A DNA stretch of 46,408 nucleotides, from positions 1 through 46,408 of the forward strand of contig JANQFI010000046.1 of the NCBI GenBank assembly GCA_028277905.1. The letters run 5' to 3'. This stretch comes from Chromatiaceae bacterium (GTDB lineage Bacteria; Pseudomonadota; Gammaproteobacteria; Chromatiales; Chromatiaceae). Both the position numbers and the translations under genes were made by a program. The number at the start of each line of letters is the position of its first letter. Position 1 is the stretch's first letter. The notes below the pieces were generated by a model. It was not told the origin of the DNA, did not search any database, and saw only the letters and a list, made by a program, of their open reading frames with translations. Below, in pieces: positions 1 to 8,711 of this stretch.

Positions 1-130
1 TGGCGCAGGATTCTCGTCCGCCTTCGCGAAGCGGCAGCGCGTGCATAGTCGTTCTATGTGCGCGTTGCCGCGACAAAGAAGGCGGGCGAGAAGACAAGAC
101 AGGCGGTCTGTTTGTTGACAGAAATCGCCT
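1..130 (+). repeat. Palindromic MITE-like element, copy 1 (left end cut by window)
   Basis: Positions 1-130 align without gaps to 1896-2025, with 109 of 130 bases identical by my count. The core is a hairpin: an 18-bp stem at 31-48 and 54-71 around the loop TCGTT, including three G-T pairs. The right arm ends in AATCGCCT at 123-130. The left end lies outside the window. It is unlikely to be coding, because the differences from copy 2 preserve base pairing. Confidence 0.75.
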
Positions 131-575
131 AAGGACGCGGCCCGGCGTGCGGTGCCCAGCGCTCATCGGCACAGTGACGGATAAGAAATCCAAGGACCTG
201 TGGCAGGCCAAGGCGGCCCTGAATCGTAGAGGCGTATCCCAAGACGGACTTGAGATTTCGCGATACACAGGGTTAGCACGATGCTAGCAGTTTTCTTGGG
301 CTGCTTGGCCCAGTCACAATAGAATCAGAGAGTTAGCCTGACGAGCCGCAAGCGCCGGAAGTGAGGTCGCCGTCGGCTGGGAGGCGCCCTTTAACGCGCT
401 CCCGGGCGGCCTGCTCAACATGTTGGGCGCTGCTTCCTGACAGTACTCTAGATCTTGTAGCCAGCCTCTCCGGCACAGTGACCTGGAACCAGCGGCTTCA
501 ATGCCTCGCGTTCGGTTAAAATATTGGCTGCACTTTTTTAATCGGCACCCATGACAGTAAAGCATACTTAACTCC
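131..575. other. Intergenic, no gene recognised
   Basis: This stretch between the repeat and the Fic remnant contains short open frames on both strands. None resembles a known family, and none has a convincing ribosome binding site. A short plus-strand frame from about 173 to 286 reads like ordinary protein but is too short to assign. Confidence 0.4.
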
Positions 576-1227
576 GTGGACCCGAAACGCTTCACTGACA
601 ATAGGTTGGGCGAGCTTACGCCGATCACTTGGCCGAGGCCCGACGTGGCCTTCGTGCCCCAGCCACTGCCCAGGGAGTGGACGATGCCGACCGAACTGTG
701 GCCGCTGCTGATGGATGCGCGCGAGGTCCTGGCCCGGCTCGACGGCGTTGGAAGACACATGGCCAACCATCAACTGCTGCTAGTGCCGCTGCAACAGCGC
801 GAGGCACTGCGGTCGTCGAGCATGGAGGGCACCTATGCGACGCCCGAAGAGCTGCTGCTATACCAGCTGGACCCCCGGGACCCTGCCTCGGACGCGGATC
901 GGGTTCTGCCTGCAAGGTGTCGTCGAGCAGTGCCGTGACAGCATCCGCCGCATCGACAACCTTGTCGCACTGCGCGCGGACTACAGGACGCGAGTCGCCG
1001 AATGCGGCGGCAGCGCCCGGCTGATGTCGCTGGTGGACGGGCTGTTCAGCAGCCCATTGCTGACCATCCCGCAGGTAGCCGCGAGCACATCCGTCACCTA
1101 CCCCACGGCGAAGAAGGACGTCGTGCGCCTGGTGAAGCTCGGTATCCTCGCCGAGGGCGAGCCTCACAAGTTGCCTAGGCACTTCTACTCACCGCAAATC
1201 TTCGACATCGCCTACGGCGAGCCCTGA
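576..1227 (+). pseudogene. Fic-family protein remnant, core deleted and frameshifted
   Basis: The first part (576 to about 900) reads like the N-terminal domain of Fic AMP-transferases, with the typical segment SSSMEGTYATPEELLLYQLD. The second part (from about 915, in another frame, to the stop at 1227) reads like the C-terminal helical and winged-helix region, including a segment VEQCRDSIRRID. The roughly 150 residues that should lie between them, with the catalytic HPFxxGNGR loop, are absent. The two ends are joined out of frame around 900-915. I see this as a deletion plus frameshift that leaves no active enzyme. Fic genes of this type often lie next to type I restriction genes, which fits the hsdM remnant that follows. 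The assignment rests on recognising the family by eye. Confidence 0.75.
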
Positions 1228-1247
1228 CGAATCCCGATCCCAAGGCA

Positions 1248-1510
1248 TGAGCACAGCCGAAAGCGGACTGGTCGCCAAGGTCTGGAACTACGCGCACATG
1301 CTGTGCGACCAGGGCATCTCCTAGGGCGACCATGTGGATCAAATCTCCTTGTACTCTTGCTCCAAGAGGATGGATCAGGAACGCCTGGACTCGCTGGGCA
1401 TGGAGTCCACCGTCCTAACCCGGTGGCGATGGGGTCCGCTGGCCCACCTGAGCGGAGGCGAGCTCGAGCTTCAGTATCGGTACACGCTGGTGCGGCTCGC
1501 CAAGCAGTCT
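1248..1510 (+). pseudogene. Type I restriction methyltransferase (HsdM) N-terminal remnant
   Basis: The ATG at 1248 opens a peptide like the N-terminus of type I/N6-adenine methyltransferases (MSTAESGLVAKVWNYAHML). It hits a stop codon (tag) at 1321 after LCDQGIS. The reading continues in another frame (DQISLYSCSKRMDQERLD, then WRWGPLAHLSGGELELQYRY), still matching that family, until about 1500, where similarity stops. The catalytic domain with its NPPF-type motif is absent, as are hsdS and hsdR. This is a decayed stump of a restriction-modification locus. Its position after the Fic remnant suggests that both come from one former defence locus. Confidence 0.65.
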
Positions 1511-1866
1511 GCGACCCTCACAAGGTCGAGCACGCGCGGATGGCTGCGTATCACCTGCGGCTGTATGTTAGCGTGGGAAAGTGCGGCGGACGCAGCCGCT
1601 CGCATGGACTGCCACTTGTGCCGTGCCTCCGCGGCTGTTCGCCAGAACACCCTTGGAACACAGAGAGACGCTCAGCGACGGAGCGCCACCGGAACCCTCA
1701 GGCAGCCGGCTTTGCAGATCGAGACAGTCCGATCTGAAAGGCGGCGGGCGGTTCCGGATGCCCGCAATCCGAGGCCGCGACTCGGTCGCCAAAACAACCC
1801 AAGGGTGGCCTGGGCCAAGCCTGATCCCTGGGAGACACTTTGGCTGACACTTCAGGGCGCGGCTTA
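1511..1866. other. Unassigned sequence between hsdM stump and repeat
   Basis: Several overlapping frames are open here only because of base composition. I recognise no protein, RNA or terminator. It is probably decayed coding DNA left by the event that truncated hsdM. Confidence 0.3.
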
Positions 1867-2025
1867 AGGTGATTGCCGGAAACAAACATACCGAATGGCG
1901 CAGGACTTTCGCTCGCCTTCAAGGAGCGGCAGCGGGCGCATAGTCGAACTCTGTGCCCGCTGCGGCGACGCAGAAGGCGGGCGAAAAGACAAGCCAGGCG
2001 GTACGTTTGTTGACAGAAATCGCCT
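1867..2025 (+). repeat. Palindromic MITE-like element, complete copy 2
   Basis: The whole 159 bp is an imperfect inverted repeat. The left arm (1867-1920) and the reverse complement of the right arm (1972-2025) share AGGYGATT ends, then AACAAAC, then TACCG, TGGC and a final CGCCTTC-type block. The centre is a separate hairpin (1926-1943 with 1949-1966, loop TCGAA). The element is bordered by TA on both sides (1865-1866 and 2026-2027), as expected for TA-targeting elements of the IS630/mariner type. The right end lies 19 bp before the csx17 start. It carries no gene of its own, so mobilisation would need an outside transposase (inference). Confidence 0.75.
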
Positions 2026-2044
2026 TAGCGGGGGGACGGGCTCG

Positions 2045-4222
2045 ATGAGTGAGCTACTCTCTGCCGTTGCTCTTCCCGGCCTCCGGCAGGACTCACTCGG
2101 GCGGTACCTGGCTGCTCTGGGGCTCCTGCGCGTGACGACGAGGAAGTGGCCAAAGGTGCGTGGCGCTTGGCGCAATGGCTACTTCTGGCTCGTCGGCGAA
2201 CCAGCCGAAGTGGAGGAGTTGATCGCACACGTCTGGGAAGTTGGCCAGCAGGACGGGTGGACCCCCTACGAGCGTGCCTGGAAGGAAGCACTCGAACACG
2301 AGAAGAAGCGCACGCCGGGGGAACCCTCCCATCTATCGATCCACCAATCTGGCGCAGAGGAGGTCCTCGCGCTTCTATCTGCGGCACACTCGGTAGCGAC
2401 CGAGATACTTCCGGGTGCGAAGCAACCGTCGAACTGGCGGTTCTTCAATCCGCTCCTGGGGCTTGGCGGAAGCGTTGGTCGGCGCGACTTCACGAAGGGC
2501 TGGTCTCAGGCCCGAGACGCGTGCCAGCTCGTGAATCAGCAGAAGAAGCTGGAGCAGGCCAGCAAGAATGGCAACGCGAAGGAATCGAAGATTCAGAAGC
2601 TGGAAAGGGAGCTGGAAGCCGCGCGAGCGACGTTGCGCGGCGACCTGAAGGCTTTCCTCGATGGCCAAGCATGTAGCCGGCTCGACTCCTGGAACGCCGC
2701 CTCCTGGTTCAGCGAGGCGAACAAGATCGCAAACTGCGGCCAGGACTGGTTCGGCGGCGGTCAGGTCACGCCATGGGCCATGCTCCTCGCCTGCGAGGGG
2801 ATCCCGTTCTTCGCCGGCTCCCCCTCCCGCCGCCTCGGGAGCCGTGCGCGCTCGGTCGGCGCGTTCCCCTTCGTCACGCGCCCAGCGGCTCCGGAGCGTG
2901 AGAACGAAGCGGGCCGAGACCGCGCCGAAGTCTGGTTGCCCCTGTGGAATCGGCCCATGACCGCGGCCGAGGTGAGGGTGCTCTTCCTCCGCGGCCGTGC
3001 CGAGGTGAGCGGGGCCGGCGCGACGACGCCCGCTGCTTTTGCGGCGGCAGTCGTCCGGCGCGGTGTGGACGCCGGCATCGACGGGTTCCAGCGCTTCGTT
3101 CTCGGTCGGACGACAACGGATCAGGTCTTCGAGTCCAGGCTGGAGGGCTTCGTCCCCCTGCCGGCCCAGGCCTCGGGCGAGGCCGAGCTCGCGCGTTCCG
3201 GAGCCATCGAGTCCATCCTCACGCTGTGCGATCGGCTGCCGAGGGATCGCAAGCAGGGACAGCGCTGGCAGTTCTACGGGCTTCGCGGTCCTGTTGAGGC
3301 CGCACTCGTCGACTTCGCGGCCGCGCCGGAAGACCCCGAGCGCGCGACTCGACTGCTGGACGCTGTCGTTGCTGCTCTCGACAAGGTGGACCAAAACCGG
3401 AACCACCGGAAAGCGGGCGTCCGCTGGCGCCCGCTACCCATCCGGTGGCTTCCTGCACTCTTTGGCGACCTGCTTCCGCCGATCGAGGCCCGCCTTGTGA
3501 TGGGTCTTGCGTCCACGGGCTCGGAAGACGAGGCGATGGTAGTGCATCGCTATGGTGTAGGGTTTGACCGCCACCGAAGAGCGTACCTGTTCCCCGAAAC
3601 TGCTCCACACCGGTGCACCTGGGGCAATCGCGCGCTCAAGACCAATCTCGCTCTCATCCTTCGCCGCCGGCTGGTGGACGCCGATCCTACCGCTCTCCTT
3701 CCACTCTGGCCCGCCGTTCGCACCTCCGTCGGTGATTTGAGCGAGTGGCTCTCGGGGTGTGTCGATGATCGAGAGGTGGGCCGGTGGTTCTCCCGCTTGG
3801 TCCTCTTCGACTGGCAGGACGTGCCAAAGGACATACGCAATCTCGCTCGCGACGGATCGGAGTCAGTCTCCTCCGCGATGCTTGCCGTCCATGCTCTGTT
3901 GCGTCCGCTCTGCGAGCCTGGGCGCATCTGGCTGGACCGGGACGTCGAGCAGCTGCTGCCTGCGAGCACCCACGCACGGAGCGTTCCCGCCGCGCGGCAG
4001 CTCGTGTCCCTGCTGGCCGCAGGCGATGTGCCCGTCGCGGTGCGGGTCGCGCGGAGCCGATATCACCTGGCCTGCCAGCCCCTCGCCCGGATCAACGCTC
4101 CCCTGTCCGTGAGTGATCCGGAGCGTCTGCTCGCTTCCCTGTTGATCCCGACAGCTCCGGGGGAGTTGGTGCGCCTGACGCGCGCCTGGCTGCGCCCGAG
4201 GCGAGAGATAGGAGTCGCCTGA
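2045..4222 (+). CDS. csx17: Type I-G (I-U) CRISPR effector large subunit Csx17 (Cas8g)
   Basis: The 725-residue product resembles Csx17, the large subunit of the type I-G interference complex, which is thought to help bind the crRNA-target duplex and recognise the PAM. The N-terminus has the family's typical start, with LPGLRQDSLGRYLAALGLLR near residues 10-29. A lysine- and glutamate-rich, probably coiled-coil stretch lies at about residues 165-205. The RWRPLPIRWLPALF segment is in the second half. I chose the ATG at 2045, after a GGGGGA ribosome site. An in-frame ATG at 1895 lies inside the palindromic repeat, and the extra 50 residues it would add look non-protein. The stop overlaps the csb1 start (TGATG), so the genes are probably translationally coupled. 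Assignment is by family resemblance and by the strongly supporting neighbours. Confidence 0.85.
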   Translation: MSELLSAVALPGLRQDSLGRYLAALGLLRVTTRKWPKVRGAWRNGYFWLVGEPAEVEELIAHVWEVGQQDGWTPYERAWKEALEHEKKRTPGEPSHLSIHQSGAEEVLALLSAAHSVATEILPGAKQPSNWRFFNPLLGLGGSVGRRDFTKGWSQARDACQLVNQQKKLEQASKNGNAKESKIQKLERELEAARATLRGDLKAFLDGQACSRLDSWNAASWFSEANKIANCGQDWFGGGQVTPWAMLLACEGIPFFAGSPSRRLGSRARSVGAFPFVTRPAAPERENEAGRDRAEVWLPLWNRPMTAAEVRVLFLRGRAEVSGAGATTPAAFAAAVVRRGVDAGIDGFQRFVLGRTTTDQVFESRLEGFVPLPAQASGEAELARSGAIESILTLCDRLPRDRKQGQRWQFYGLRGPVEAALVDFAAAPEDPERATRLLDAVVAALDKVDQNRNHRKAGVRWRPLPIRWLPALFGDLLPPIEARLVMGLASTGSEDEAMVVHRYGVGFDRHRRAYLFPETAPHRCTWGNRALKTNLALILRRRLVDADPTALLPLWPAVRTSVGDLSEWLSGCVDDREVGRWFSRLVLFDWQDVPKDIRNLARDGSESVSSAMLAVHALLRPLCEPGRIWLDRDVEQLLPASTHARSVPAARQLVSLLAAGDVPVAVRVARSRYHLACQPLARINAPLSVSDPERLLASLLIPTAPGELVRLTRAWLRPRREIGVA

Positions 4223-5385
4223 TGGCAAGTACGACGATAGTTCTCGATCCCGCAAGGCTCGCCAGCGATGACGGGCCGCTCCGCTTGGTCCTCAGGGCGC
4301 GGCTCAGGCCGATCGCCGGACTCGACCGCTTCCAGCCTGCTGGCTTTCCCGAGATCGGCCACGTGATCTACGACGCGCCCCGGCAGGATGCTTCCAGCGA
4401 GAAGGTCTGCATCGTGGACAGCGCGGCGAGCATGGCGAACCACCTGGAGTGGGTATGCATGCGCGGCCGCTGGGATCTCGACTTGGTCGAGGAGCTGAAC
4501 GACCTGCCCTATCTCCGGTGCGTCACGGATCGTGGGTGGCCGAACCACACGTCGGTCGGAAACGGAAAGATCGATCCGAACAAGCTCGACGTGGTCCTCA
4601 CCAGCCTGACCGAGGGCCATCGCATCGCGTCGACCTACTTTCTCGGCGGAAGTCGCATCGAGAACGATGCACTCGCGAACGGCCTGTTCGAGGATGAGCT
4701 CGCGGGCGAGTGCGGCATTCTGCCGCTCGGCAAGAAGCGGGCCCACCCTTCGCCCGAGGCCTGGTGGAAGGTCTTCTCGACGCTCTTCAAGTACGACCCC
4801 AACTCGCTCGTCCACGGCGTGCTGTTCCCGCAGTGGCAGGTGAAGGTTCCGCGCATGCTCACGGCTCACCTCGAAGCCTTCGGCGCGGGTCGGGTGGACA
4901 GCTCGGGTGTCAAGTTCGACCGCCTCGGCAAAACCACCTCGGGGCAGCCGATCTTTGCCAAGGACGAAGAAACTGCGCGCGAGATCCGAGCGACCTTCAT
5001 TCTCGACCTGGCCCTGCTCCGCTCCTTCGGGCGTGGCAAGAAGGGAGAGAATGGGCAGAAGGGCCTGCACGACAAGCAGAAGGAGTTCCTGGTCGCCTTC
5101 GCGCTCTGGAAGATCGGCCGCCTGCTGCGCGGCCCTTTCAAGTACCGGACGGGCTGCGACCTGGAGTGCGAGACCGTGGTCGAGGGCGTCGGCGGCAGGG
5201 AGAACCTGAAGGACGAGCTGGCCGGGATCGAGTTGGCGACCTTCGCGAAGGACGCGGATTTCCCGAGGCAGCCGATCACGGACATCTACTGGCCGGCCGA
5301 CGAGCTCTACCGCGCGGGCAAGGACGACGCCGACTCGGCCGGCGAAGGCGAAGATGAGAGCGAGGACACGCGAGCGGAAGACTAG
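4222..5385 (+). CDS. csb1: Type I-G CRISPR RAMP protein Csb1 (Cas7 backbone)
   Basis: The 387-residue product resembles Csb1 (GSU0053 family), the Cas7-type backbone subunit that coats the crRNA spacer in type I-G complexes. Recognisable parts are the N-terminal segment ending EIGHVIYDAP, the SAASMANHLEW segment near residue 70, and the central LTSLTEGHRIASTYF. The C-terminal half has LLRGPFKYRTGCDLEC. The last 25 residues are acidic and probably disordered. The start ATG overlaps the csx17 stop and follows a GGAG motif. Length is normal and no damage is visible. It is the middle gene of a three-gene run, so complex assembly in fixed proportions is likely. Confidence 0.88.
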   Translation: MASTTIVLDPARLASDDGPLRLVLRARLRPIAGLDRFQPAGFPEIGHVIYDAPRQDASSEKVCIVDSAASMANHLEWVCMRGRWDLDLVEELNDLPYLRCVTDRGWPNHTSVGNGKIDPNKLDVVLTSLTEGHRIASTYFLGGSRIENDALANGLFEDELAGECGILPLGKKRAHPSPEAWWKVFSTLFKYDPNSLVHGVLFPQWQVKVPRMLTAHLEAFGAGRVDSSGVKFDRLGKTTSGQPIFAKDEETAREIRATFILDLALLRSFGRGKKGENGQKGLHDKQKEFLVAFALWKIGRLLRGPFKYRTGCDLECETVVEGVGGRENLKDELAGIELATFAKDADFPRQPITDIYWPADELYRAGKDDADSAGEGEDESEDTRAED

Positions 5386-5394
5386 GAGTACCCG

Positions 5395-6936
5395 ATGAAG
5401 ATCGTTCTTTGCCAGACCTTCCCGCTCGGCCGCTTCCACGCCACGCCTTGGCGAGCCAATCCGTTCGATGACCCGTACGGGGAGTGGCCGCCGAGTCCTT
5501 GGCGGTTGGCCCGCACCGTCGTGGCGCGCTGGTACCAATGGAACCGGGAGACGGGAGATGGCGATACGCACTCGTTGGAGCGTCTGATCGCCACCTTCTG
5601 CCGGAGCAGCTTGTCGTTTTTTCTGCCCGTGGAGGCCAGACCGGGCCGCTCGTTGCGCCAGTACCAGCCCGTGGACTTCAGCTGGAAACCGAAGGAGAAC
5701 AAGAAGGGTACCATTCCCCAGGAGAAGGTCTACGGAACCACGCTGGTTCAGGACAACTACTGGTCGGTTCCGCCGGAGAGTCCGGTCTGGTGGTTTCTCG
5801 ATGGCGACGAATGGTCGGACGAGCTGCTCGACGTGTTAGATCGGTGCTTGGAGCGGATCCTCTACTTCGGGCGAGCGGAGTGCCTGACCGAGCTCCGGCG
5901 ATTGTCCGAGACCGACGTGACGCCAAATTGCAGGCTTGAAAGCGTGCGGCGCTCTCGGGACGAGGTCCCGGTGCTGTGCCCTGTTCCCGAGGCGACTCCG
6001 ACCCAGATCCAATGCATCACGGACCAGCCGGACGTCAGGAGGAGCACGGTGCCTCCCGGGGGCGTATGGAAGTTCGCCCTCCGTCCGCCGGGAGCTCCCC
6101 TTCGATCAACGCCGCGGGCGTCCGTCCCCTCATCCACGCCCCGCCACCTCATCCAGTTCGCCATCACCGGAGCGGTCCTTCCCGAGATGCGCATGATCTG
6201 TCGGGTGACCAGCAGCCTCCGTCAGCGCGCCCTCGACCACTCCGTGCGGCATTGCACTGGCAACCCATCCGTGCGCTGGCGGCAAGCTCCCGTAGAAGCT
6301 CGCAAGCAGGCGGTGCTTCTCTCGGGTCTTGACCCGGAGAAGGGCAGGTTGAAGAACCACGAGCATGCTTGGTTCCTGGTGTGGCCGGAAGCGGGTGTCC
6401 CGGCGCGACTCCTCGTCTGGCGCTCTGGAACGCCGTTCACCCTGGAGGAGCAAAGCGCCCTGCTGGGGGCGGCAGAGCGGGAGATCTCCTGGGGTAGGGT
6501 CCCAGGTCGTGGAGCGTGGAGCGTTCGCCTCCTGCCGTTGGATGCCGCCGTACCCTCTCCGCCCGGATTCGATGGCCAATCCTGTCGCATCTGGGAGACG
6601 GTCACGCCCTGTGTCCCTCCCAGGCATCGCTTCCGGCACGGGAAGCCTCGGGAGCGAGAGGACGTCACCTCTCAGCTACGCCGAGAGCTCAAAGCGCGGG
6701 GTTTGCCTGCCGATCATGCCCGGATCGACGTGCTCGGCACTCCCCAGTGGACGGCGGTTCACCTGCCGCCTGGCCGGAGACGCTCCCGCCCGTTCATTGG
6801 GGACCGTGCCGGCTTCGCCGCGGGGATCGTGTTCGACGAGCCTGTCGAGGGCCCGATCATGCTCGGCCACTCAGCACACTTCGGTCTCGGGCTCTTCGCT
6901 CCGAAGGAGCCGGCGGCTTCACCAACTGGGCCATGA
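5395..6936 (+). CDS. csb2: Type I-G CRISPR protein Csb2 (Cas5-Cas6 fusion)
   Basis: The 513-residue product resembles Csb2 (GSU0054 family), in which a Cas5-like N-terminal half is fused to a Cas6-like crRNA-processing half. The N-terminus has the expected FPLGRFHATPWR segment followed by EWPPSPWRLARTVVARWY. The C-terminal end has the glycine-rich GHSAHFGLGLF segment seen at the end of Cas6-like RAMP domains; its histidine could take part in RNA cleavage (inference). An AGGAG ribosome site precedes the ATG, 9 bp after the csb1 stop. No cas4, cas1 or cas2 follows, although adaptation genes usually do in complete type I-G loci. The reading frame is intact. Confidence 0.88.
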   Translation: MKIVLCQTFPLGRFHATPWRANPFDDPYGEWPPSPWRLARTVVARWYQWNRETGDGDTHSLERLIATFCRSSLSFFLPVEARPGRSLRQYQPVDFSWKPKENKKGTIPQEKVYGTTLVQDNYWSVPPESPVWWFLDGDEWSDELLDVLDRCLERILYFGRAECLTELRRLSETDVTPNCRLESVRRSRDEVPVLCPVPEATPTQIQCITDQPDVRRSTVPPGGVWKFALRPPGAPLRSTPRASVPSSTPRHLIQFAITGAVLPEMRMICRVTSSLRQRALDHSVRHCTGNPSVRWRQAPVEARKQAVLLSGLDPEKGRLKNHEHAWFLVWPEAGVPARLLVWRSGTPFTLEEQSALLGAAEREISWGRVPGRGAWSVRLLPLDAAVPSPPGFDGQSCRIWETVTPCVPPRHRFRHGKPREREDVTSQLRRELKARGLPADHARIDVLGTPQWTAVHLPPGRRRSRPFIGDRAGFAAGIVFDEPVEGPIMLGHSAHFGLGLFAPKEPAASPTGP

Positions 6937-7039
6937 CCGGGCAACAAGCGGATCAAAGGATCAGCCGGGCCGTCTGCAGCCCGCATCAGGATGCCTGGAT
7001 TGGAAAAGCCGAACCTGGAGGCTACTTCAGAGCGGCATG

Positions 7040-7126
7040 CTTCGGCCGGCGGAAGCGGCGGCCGCACAAGCCGATGAAGCTGACGGTCGCCTTCGGCGCC
7101 CGCCGCTCCTCGGCAGGTCGTTAGGC
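7040..7126 (+). other. Possible degenerate attC-like site ending in GTTAGGC
   Basis: The csb2-DUF4157 gap ends in GTTAGGC (7120-7126), which fits the integron core GTTRRRY. Before it lies an imperfect inverted repeat (GCCGA near 7070 with TCGGC near 7110, and an inner stem with loop CTTCG). The matching upstream RYYYAAC box is not clear, and seven bases match often by chance, so this is only a hint. Confidence 0.2.
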
Positions 7127-7155
7127 ATCGTCACCTGTACAGGAGGAGAAGAAGG

Positions 7156-8604
7156 ATGCGCAAGTTCGCACAAGAACAGAATCAAACTCGGCAAAAAGAG
7201 TCAATTACTCCGACAAGGTTCAGTAAGGCAACATCTAAGCCAGAACATGTGGTACACGCAATACTGTATTCGCAACGGACCATAGGCAACCGACCGGTGC
7301 AGAGGATGCTACACACGCATAATCAAAGTGCTGATGTAGCCATGTCTACGACCGCCCCGCGTCGCTTCGGTCACGACTTCAGTCGTGTACCAGTACATCA
7401 TACTGTGCCCGAGTCCGTGCAGACCAAACCGACCGTCACTGCGGCGGAGGACAAATACGAGCGGGAGGCGGACTGGGTAGCGGAACGAGTGACTAAGTCG
7501 ATCAACTCTCCCAGTCAGGGACATGTGCAACGAAGGGTACCGAAAGAAAAACTGATACAAATGAAACCGGCGCGACTCGTCAATGCTGCAACTGTTGACA
7601 AAGGCTTAGATGCAACTATACAACAGGCGCGAGGTAATGGGCGAATGATCTCCGGAAATGCACGCGAACCGATCGAACAAGCTCTTGGTGTCGACTTCAG
7701 CCGGGTCAGAGTACACACCGATGCGAGCTCTGACTCGCTTAATCACTACCTAAACGCCCGCGCGTTCACCGTCGGTCAGGACGTTTTCTTCAAAGCTGGG
7801 GAATACACCCCTGGTAGCATGAGAGGGCATGAGCTAATTGTTCATGAGTTGACCCACGTCGTGCAGCAGAACGAGACGGCGGGGCAGCACATACAACATG
7901 AAACAGACAACGAGGAGGATTCTCGATTCAAGCGCGTACCGCCAGGTCCAGGGGCCTACACTGAGGATGAATACAAAGAATGGCAGCGACTGCATCCCGA
8001 CAGCGCTTTGTCGTTAGGGGGACCGTGGGAACCCAAATCTCTTTACGCGCGATATACGCCTGAATGGTTCTCGTCCAGAGGCTATTTCTATTCCGGAAGT
8101 ATGTATGGAGGATATAGAGGAGCACGAATCGAGGTCTGGCTCAGTAACGAAGGGAAAGGAAAGGTATTCCGAGTATTTCGGGGACCAGAACCAGAACGCC
8201 GCGAACTATCGGAAGAACCGAAACGCGTCGTGCCAGCGGAAAAATCCCCAAAGACAAAAGAAGAGCACGCCGCTATTGAAGAGCTACAGTTTTATGCTGA
8301 GGAGTACATGGAAAGAAAAGAGTACTTTGTCGACAGAGCAGCTGAGTTGAGAGACCTACAAGGGAGTCCGGACTATGGCGAGAGATTTGATCAGCTTTTG
8401 GACGAGATTAATGAGTTTCAGAATACGTTTAACTATATACTGGGGGAAAGAATTCCAGAGTTAGTAGGAGAAATAGACCCTCAAGACCAACAAGCATTGC
8501 TTAGAATGGGAGAATATATCGCGGTACTGGAGGAATTCTATACCTGGAAATCCAAGGATATTGTAGACCTATTTCGCGATTTACCAGCTCCGCCGACCCA
8601 ATAG
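7156..8604 (+). CDS. DUF4157 (eCIS-core) zincin-like protein
   Basis: The 482-residue product has two hallmarks of DUF4157 proteins. One is an N-terminal segment close to QRTIGNxxVQRML (residues about 40-54). The other is the core domain (about 148-250) with GVDFSRVRVHTDASSD and a metalloprotease-like HELTHVVQQ, in which H230, E231 and H234 form HExxH. Proteins of this family are often linked to extracellular contractile injection systems as cargo or toxins (family knowledge). No such system is visible here. The C-terminal 220 residues are unrecognised, rich in Glu and Lys, and probably helical at about 375-470. A strong AGGAGG ribosome site (7141-7155) sets the start. Base use is clearly more AT-rich than in both neighbours, which suggests transfer. 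Whether it is an active peptidase is unknown. Confidence 0.8.
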   Translation: MRKFAQEQNQTRQKESITPTRFSKATSKPEHVVHAILYSQRTIGNRPVQRMLHTHNQSADVAMSTTAPRRFGHDFSRVPVHHTVPESVQTKPTVTAAEDKYEREADWVAERVTKSINSPSQGHVQRRVPKEKLIQMKPARLVNAATVDKGLDATIQQARGNGRMISGNAREPIEQALGVDFSRVRVHTDASSDSLNHYLNARAFTVGQDVFFKAGEYTPGSMRGHELIVHELTHVVQQNETAGQHIQHETDNEEDSRFKRVPPGPGAYTEDEYKEWQRLHPDSALSLGGPWEPKSLYARYTPEWFSSRGYFYSGSMYGGYRGARIEVWLSNEGKGKVFRVFRGPEPERRELSEEPKRVVPAEKSPKTKEEHAAIEELQFYAEEYMERKEYFVDRAAELRDLQGSPDYGERFDQLLDEINEFQNTFNYILGERIPELVGEIDPQDQQALLRMGEYIAVLEEFYTWKSKDIVDLFRDLPAPPTQ

Positions 8605-8711
8605 GAATCGATGGAGCATAGCATCGATGGCGTCGGCGCGAATTGAGCAATGCCCAACGAATCAGGTTAGATCGTCCGAGCGCAGCGAGCGACGACCTGA
8701 ACCCTTGGTTG

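Noticed and set aside
1895..2044. N-terminal extension of Csx17 from the ATG at 1895
   Set aside because: The 150 bases lie in the palindromic element and the same sequence occurs at position 1 without csx17. The peptide is not protein-like, and the ATG at 2045 has a better ribosome site.
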